Of a stretch of DNA of 64,000 bases, positions 61,229 through 64,000 are shown piece by piece. How positions within the stretch are numbered: position 1 is the stretch's first letter; the number at the start of each line of letters is the position of its first letter. This stretch comes from Streptomyces sp. NBC_00483 (GTDB lineage Bacteria; Actinomycetota; Actinomycetes; Streptomycetales; Streptomycetaceae). The DNA is taken from assembly GCF_036013745.1 (NCBI RefSeq), contig NZ_CP107880.1:7068001-7132000 (forward strand). Direction: 5' to 3'. The notes below the pieces were generated by a model. That model saw only the letters and a list, made by a program, of their open reading frames with translations. It ran no database searches and had not been told where the DNA came from. The position numbers and the translations under genes were made by a program.

Positions 61229-62440
61229 ATGGGGACATTCTCGCTCGAACCGGAGCAGCTCGCGTGGTGTGGGGAGCTGCGGGCCCTCGCGGCCGACCGC
61301 CTCGCCCCACTCGCCGAGAAGGGTGAGCCGGGCCGGGTCAACCGCCCCCTCGTCGCCGAGCTCGGCCAACTCGGGCTCCTTGAGCGCCTGTTCACCTCGG
61401 GTGCGCTCGACCTGTGTCTGCTGCGCGAGTCCCTGGCCCGCGTCTGCACGGAGGCCGAGACGGCGCTCGCGCTTCAGGGGCTCGGGGCGTACCCGATCCA
61501 CGCGTACGGCAGTGCGGCGGTGCGCGAGCGGTGGGTGCCCCAGGTGGGCGCGGGCCGGGCCGTGGCGGCGTTCGCGCTGAGTGAGCCGGGGGCGGGCTCG
61601 GACGCGGCGGCGCTGTCCCTGCGCGCGGACCGGGACGGCGACGGATGGCGGCTGACCGGCGAGAAGTGCTGGATCTCGAACGCCCCCGAGGCCGACGTCT
61701 ACACCGTCTTCGCCCGCACCACCCCCGACGCGGGCGCGCGCGGCGTGACGGCCTTTGCGGTCCCCGCCGATCGCCCCGGGCTGACCGGCGAACACCTCGA
61801 CATGATCTCCCCGCACCCCATCGGCACGCTCGCCTTCGACGGCGTCCCGGTCACCCGCGACGACCTGCTCGGCGAGGTCGACGCAGGGTTCCGCGTCGCG
61901 ATGGGCACGCTGAACCTGTTCCGGCCCAGTGTCGGCGCGTTCGCCGTCGGCATGGCACAGGCGGCCCTCGATGCGACGCTCACGCACACGTCCGAGCGGG
62001 AGGCGTTCGGCGCCCCGCTGAAGGAACTCCAGACCGTCGCCCACCAGGTCGCCGACATGTCGGTACGGGTCGAGTCCGCGCGCCTCATGGTCTACGCGGC
62101 GGCGGCCGCGTACGACGAGGGCGCCCCGGATGTGCCGCGCCGCGCGGCCGCCGCGAAGCTCATCGCCACGGAGGCGGCCCAGCAAGTCGTCGACGCCGCG
62201 GTGCAGTTGCACGGAGCGCGGGCGCTGCAACGCGGCCACGTCCTGGAGCACCTGTACCGCGAGGTCCGGGCGCCCCGCATCTACGAGGGCGCCTCCGAGG
62301 TCCAACGAGCCATCATCGCCCGCGAGTTGTACAAGGAAAACAAGGAAAACAAGGAAAACAAGGAAAACAAGGAAAACAAGGGGAACAAGGAAAACAAGGA
62401 AAACAAGGGGAACAAGGGGCACAAGGAGGAGACCTCGTGA
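61229..62440 (+). CDS. acyl-CoA dehydrogenase with KEN-repeat tail
   Basis: Flavoprotein dehydrogenase of 403 residues oxidising an acyl-CoA to enoyl-CoA. Conserved parts are [32 protein letters not shown] and the C-terminal [18 protein letters not shown] with the likely catalytic base Glu. After LYKEN the last about 35 residues are a strongly charged repeat (Lys-Glu-Asn), made by a 9-base tandem array quite unlike the GC-rich surroundings. ATG 61229 has GAGAGGAG upstream. Its stop overlaps the RidA start. It should act after ring reduction in the aryl-CoA pathway. Confidence 0.93.
   Translation: MGTFSLEPEQLAWCGELRALAADRLAPLAEKGEPGRVNRPLVAELGQLGLLERLFTSGALDLCLLRESLARVCTEAETALALQGLGAYPIHAYGSAAVRERWVPQVGAGRAVAAFALSEPGAGSDAAALSLRADRDGDGWRLTGEKCWISNAPEADVYTVFARTTPDAGARGVTAFAVPADRPGLTGEHLDMISPHPIGTLAFDGVPVTRDDLLGEVDAGFRVAMGTLNLFRPSVGAFAVGMAQAALDATLTHTSEREAFGAPLKELQTVAHQVADMSVRVESARLMVYAAAAAYDEGAPDVPRRAAAAKLIATEAAQQVVDAAVQLHGARALQRGHVLEHLYREVRAPRIYEGASEVQRAIIARELYKENKENKENKENKENKGNKENKENKGNKGHKEETS
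62333..62422 (+). repeat. AT-rich 9-bp minisatellite (10 units)
   Basis: Ten units of AAGGAAAAC (three with G-rich variants such as AAGGGGAAC) run head to tail in frame, coding Lys-(Glu/Gly)-(Asn/His). The array leads into AAGGAGGAG (62423-62431), the Shine-Dalgarno of the RidA gene. It stands out as A-rich in about 70 percent GC DNA. Confidence 0.95.
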
Positions 62441-62871
62441 GCGGCAACAGCAGCAACGGCGGCAGCAACAGCAGCAACCTGCGGCGCATCAACCCGCCCG
62501 AACTCTCCCCGTCCACCGGCTTCTCCCACGCCGTCGTCGCGACGGGTGGCCGCCTGGTGATGCTCGCGGGCCAGACGTCCCTGGACGCCGACGGCAAGGT
62601 CGTGGGCGACACCCTCCCCGCACAGTTCACCCGCGCCCTGACGAACCTGCTCACCGCCCTGCGCGCGTCGGGCGGCGCGTCGGAACACCTGGCCCGCGTC
62701 ACGGTCTACGCCACGGACGTGGCGGACTACCGGGAGAACGCCCGCGAACTCGGCCGGATCTGGCGCGAGTTGGCGGGCCGCGACTACCCGGCGATGGCCG
62801 TGATCGGCGTCAGCCGCCTGTGGGACGAACAGGCCATGGTGGAAATCGACGGAGTAGCGGTACTTCCCTGA
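62437..62871 (+). CDS. RidA/YjgF-family protein
   Basis: RidA-type protein of 144 residues that in relatives hydrolyses reactive enamine/imine intermediates, with a Ser/Asn-rich N-terminal extension ([12 protein letters not shown]). Family parts: [54 protein letters not shown] deaminase role fits a 2-aminobenzoate pathway, where an amino group must be lost from a reduced ring. GTG 62437 overlaps the dehydrogenase stop and has AAGGAGGAG six bases upstream. Confidence 0.9.
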   Translation: MSGNSSNGGSNSSNLRRINPPELSPSTGFSHAVVATGGRLVMLAGQTSLDADGKVVGDTLPAQFTRALTNLLTALRASGGASEHLARVTVYATDVADYRENARELGRIWRELAGRDYPAMAVIGVSRLWDEQAMVEIDGVAVLP

Positions 62872-62897
62872 CACCGACCCGCATCTAGGGTCAGGGC

Positions 62898-63743
62898 ATG
62901 ACGCAACAGACGGAACTCTCGGTGGACCTCTCCGTGGGCCCGATCGCGTACGAGGACTCGGGAGGCGACGGCACGACCGTCGTCCTCCTCCACGGGCTCG
63001 CCCAGAACGGCACGGTGTGGCGGCACGTCGTCGACGAACTCGGCACGTCCGTGCGGTGCGTCGTGCCCCACCTCCCGTACGGGAGTCAGCACACGCCCGT
63101 GCGCCCCGGCGCCCGGATCACCCCGCACTCCGTGGCCCTGCTCATCGGCGAGTTCGCCGACGCGCTCAAGCTGGGCGACGACACGGTGTTCGTGGAGAAC
63201 GACGCGGGCCGCCTCCAGCAGCTCGCAGCCGAACGCCCCGACCGGGTGGGGCGCATGGTCATCGCGGGCTGCGAGGCCTTCGACAACTATCCGCCGGGCC
63301 CGTCGGGCAAGCTCCTGGAGGTCATGTCCCGGGTCCCCGGCGGCATCTCACTGCTCGCGCGCACCCTGTCCGTCCGCCCCCTGCGCCGCATGCCCGGCAC
63401 GGGCTACGCGGTGATGTCGCAACGCCCGGTCCCGCACGAACTCATCGACCACTGGATCGAGCCCTTGCGCAAGGACCCGGCGGCACGAAAGCTCCTCCTC
63501 CACTACCTCCGCTCCAGTGTGAAGACGGAGATGATGGAGGCGGCGGACGCCCTGCGCACGTACGACCGTCCGGCCCTGGTGGTGTGGGGCAAACAGGACA
63601 AGATGATGCCCCTGGCCCACGGCCGCCGCCTCGCGGAACTGCTGCCGCAGGGGCGCCTGGTCGAACTGGACGACTGCGGCACGCTCATTCCCTTGGACCA
63701 GCCGAAGGCCTTGGCGGCGGCGATCCGGGAGTTCGTCGGATAG
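62898..63743 (+). CDS. alpha/beta hydrolase with altered catalytic residues
   Basis: Alpha/beta hydrolase-fold protein of 281 residues, 26 bases after RidA and in the same direction. The oxyanion segment is LLHGLAQNGTVW, the nucleophile elbow ENDAGRLQQL places Asp where haloalkane dehalogenases and epoxide hydrolases have it, and GKQDKMMP gives the acid loop. The expected C-terminal catalytic His is not visible: the segment reads DDCGTLIPLDQP, with Thr at that place. It may be a non-hydrolytic or ring-opening variant, or inactive. Confidence 0.85.
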   Translation: MTQQTELSVDLSVGPIAYEDSGGDGTTVVLLHGLAQNGTVWRHVVDELGTSVRCVVPHLPYGSQHTPVRPGARITPHSVALLIGEFADALKLGDDTVFVENDAGRLQQLAAERPDRVGRMVIAGCEAFDNYPPGPSGKLLEVMSRVPGGISLLARTLSVRPLRRMPGTGYAVMSQRPVPHELIDHWIEPLRKDPAARKLLLHYLRSSVKTEMMEAADALRTYDRPALVVWGKQDKMMPLAHGRRLAELLPQGRLVELDDCGTLIPLDQPKALAAAIREFVG

Positions 63744-63749
63744 TTCCCC

Positions 63750-63830
63750 TGCACCGGTCCCAGGTGCACCGGTCCCAGGTCGCGGGGCTCCGCCCCGGGC
63801 CCCGCTGCTCAATCGCCGCAGGGGCTCAAT
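63750..63830. repeat. 15-bp tandem duplication plus dispersed GC-rich repeat
   Basis: TGCACCGGTCCCAGG occurs twice in tandem (63750-63779). It runs into a copy of the dispersed element (63779-63830) that matches 9741-9792. GCGGGGCTCCGCCCCGGG with CCCCGC can fold, so it may terminate both convergent genes; it overlaps the stop of the last gene. Confidence 0.8.
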
Positions 63831-64000
63831 CGGTCGCGAACGAGGTCGCGTCCCGGCCGGACGTCCCATCCGTGATCCACCAGTGCGTCGGATGCTCCCC
63901 GTACAAGGTGAAGAGCCCGTCCGCCGCCCACGCCAGGACCAGCTCCTCCTTGCCGTCGGCGTCGAAGTCACCCGCCTCGACCGGCCGTGCCCGACGCGCG
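63826..64000 (-). CDS. C-terminal fragment of FG-GAP/VCBS repeat protein
   Basis: Only the last 57 codons are in the window. GDFDADGKEELVLAWAADG is a calcium-binding FG-GAP/VCBS beta-propeller repeat, followed by LYGEHPTHWWITDG and the TGA at 63826-63828. Such proteins are often secreted or cell-surface. The stop codon lies within the dispersed repeat element. Start and full domain plan are outside the window. Confidence 0.75.
   Translation of the reverse strand, partial: ARRARPVEAGDFDADGKEELVLAWAADGLFTLYGEHPTHWWITDGTSGRDATSFATD

Noticed and set aside
13..64000. Numerous long open frames antisense to or overlapping the listed genes
   Set aside because: At about 70 percent GC stop codons are rare in most frames; these lack family motifs, sensible starts or third-position GC bias, and they lie over well-supported genes.

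Overview
The window is high-GC actinobacterial DNA, almost certainly a Streptomyces chromosome. Supporting signs are extreme GC bias at third codon positions, frequent GTG starts, 4-base ATGA/GTGA gene overlaps, a SepF-like protein, F420-type oxidoreductase, many LacI/TetR/GntR regulators and several copies of a GC-rich dispersed repeat. I place 58 protein genes (the first and last cut by the window edges), and see no rRNA, tRNA, CRISPR array or insertion sequence.

Layout. 1-4755: a truncated AraC regulator, divergent from an ATP-grasp ligase followed by a large protein with a papain-like Gln/Cys/His/Asn arrangement; I know no named system with this pairing, and it is the strongest candidate for something undescribed. 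4715-13634: a mannan-use locus with GH2 beta-mannosidase, an ABC sugar importer (binding protein and two permeases), two paralogous LacI repressors and a secreted GH26 mannanase. 13773-23541: a DUF3237-like protein, a five-gene oligopeptide ABC transporter and a CocE/NonD hydrolase, controlled probably by a divergent TetR gene, then an amidase. 23569-27605: a GntR - creatininase - secreted esterase - AbgT transporter operon. 27698-31769: MMPL exporter, histidine kinase and response regulator in one operon. 31852-34844: an IlvY-like LysR regulator divergent from a methyltransferase and ABC ATPase, then a SepF-like protein.

35120-37757: a RecF/SMC-like ATPase coupled to a MazG-like pyrophosphohydrolase, and two uncharacterised small proteins. 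37975-43061: an F420-type oxidoreductase divergent from the Hen1-Pnkp bacterial RNA-repair pair. 43282-47626: arginine deiminase, ornithine carbamoyltransferase, an amino-acid permease and an anti-sigma-type ATPase.

47914-51040 and 58533-63743 hold two parts of what looks like one aryl-CoA (2-aminobenzoate or salicylate type) degradation pathway: crotonase and monooxygenase/reductase fusion in the first, PaaX regulator, CoA ligase, acyl-CoA dehydrogenase, RidA and a hydrolase in the second. They share a short promoter motif. Between them lie a TetR/crotonase/glyoxalase group and a tightly coupled six-gene operon: sulfotransferase, unknown protein, GT4 glycosyltransferase, cysC, cysD, cysN. 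With no PAPS reductase beside it, this operon looks built to make and spend PAPS on sulfating a glycan. The window ends in an FG-GAP repeat protein.

A recurring oddity is short tandem repeats at the 3' end of an upstream gene exactly where a downstream gene is translationally coupled (28346-28377, 57120-57203, 62333-62422); in the two longer arrays each unit carries a Shine-Dalgarno-like core.
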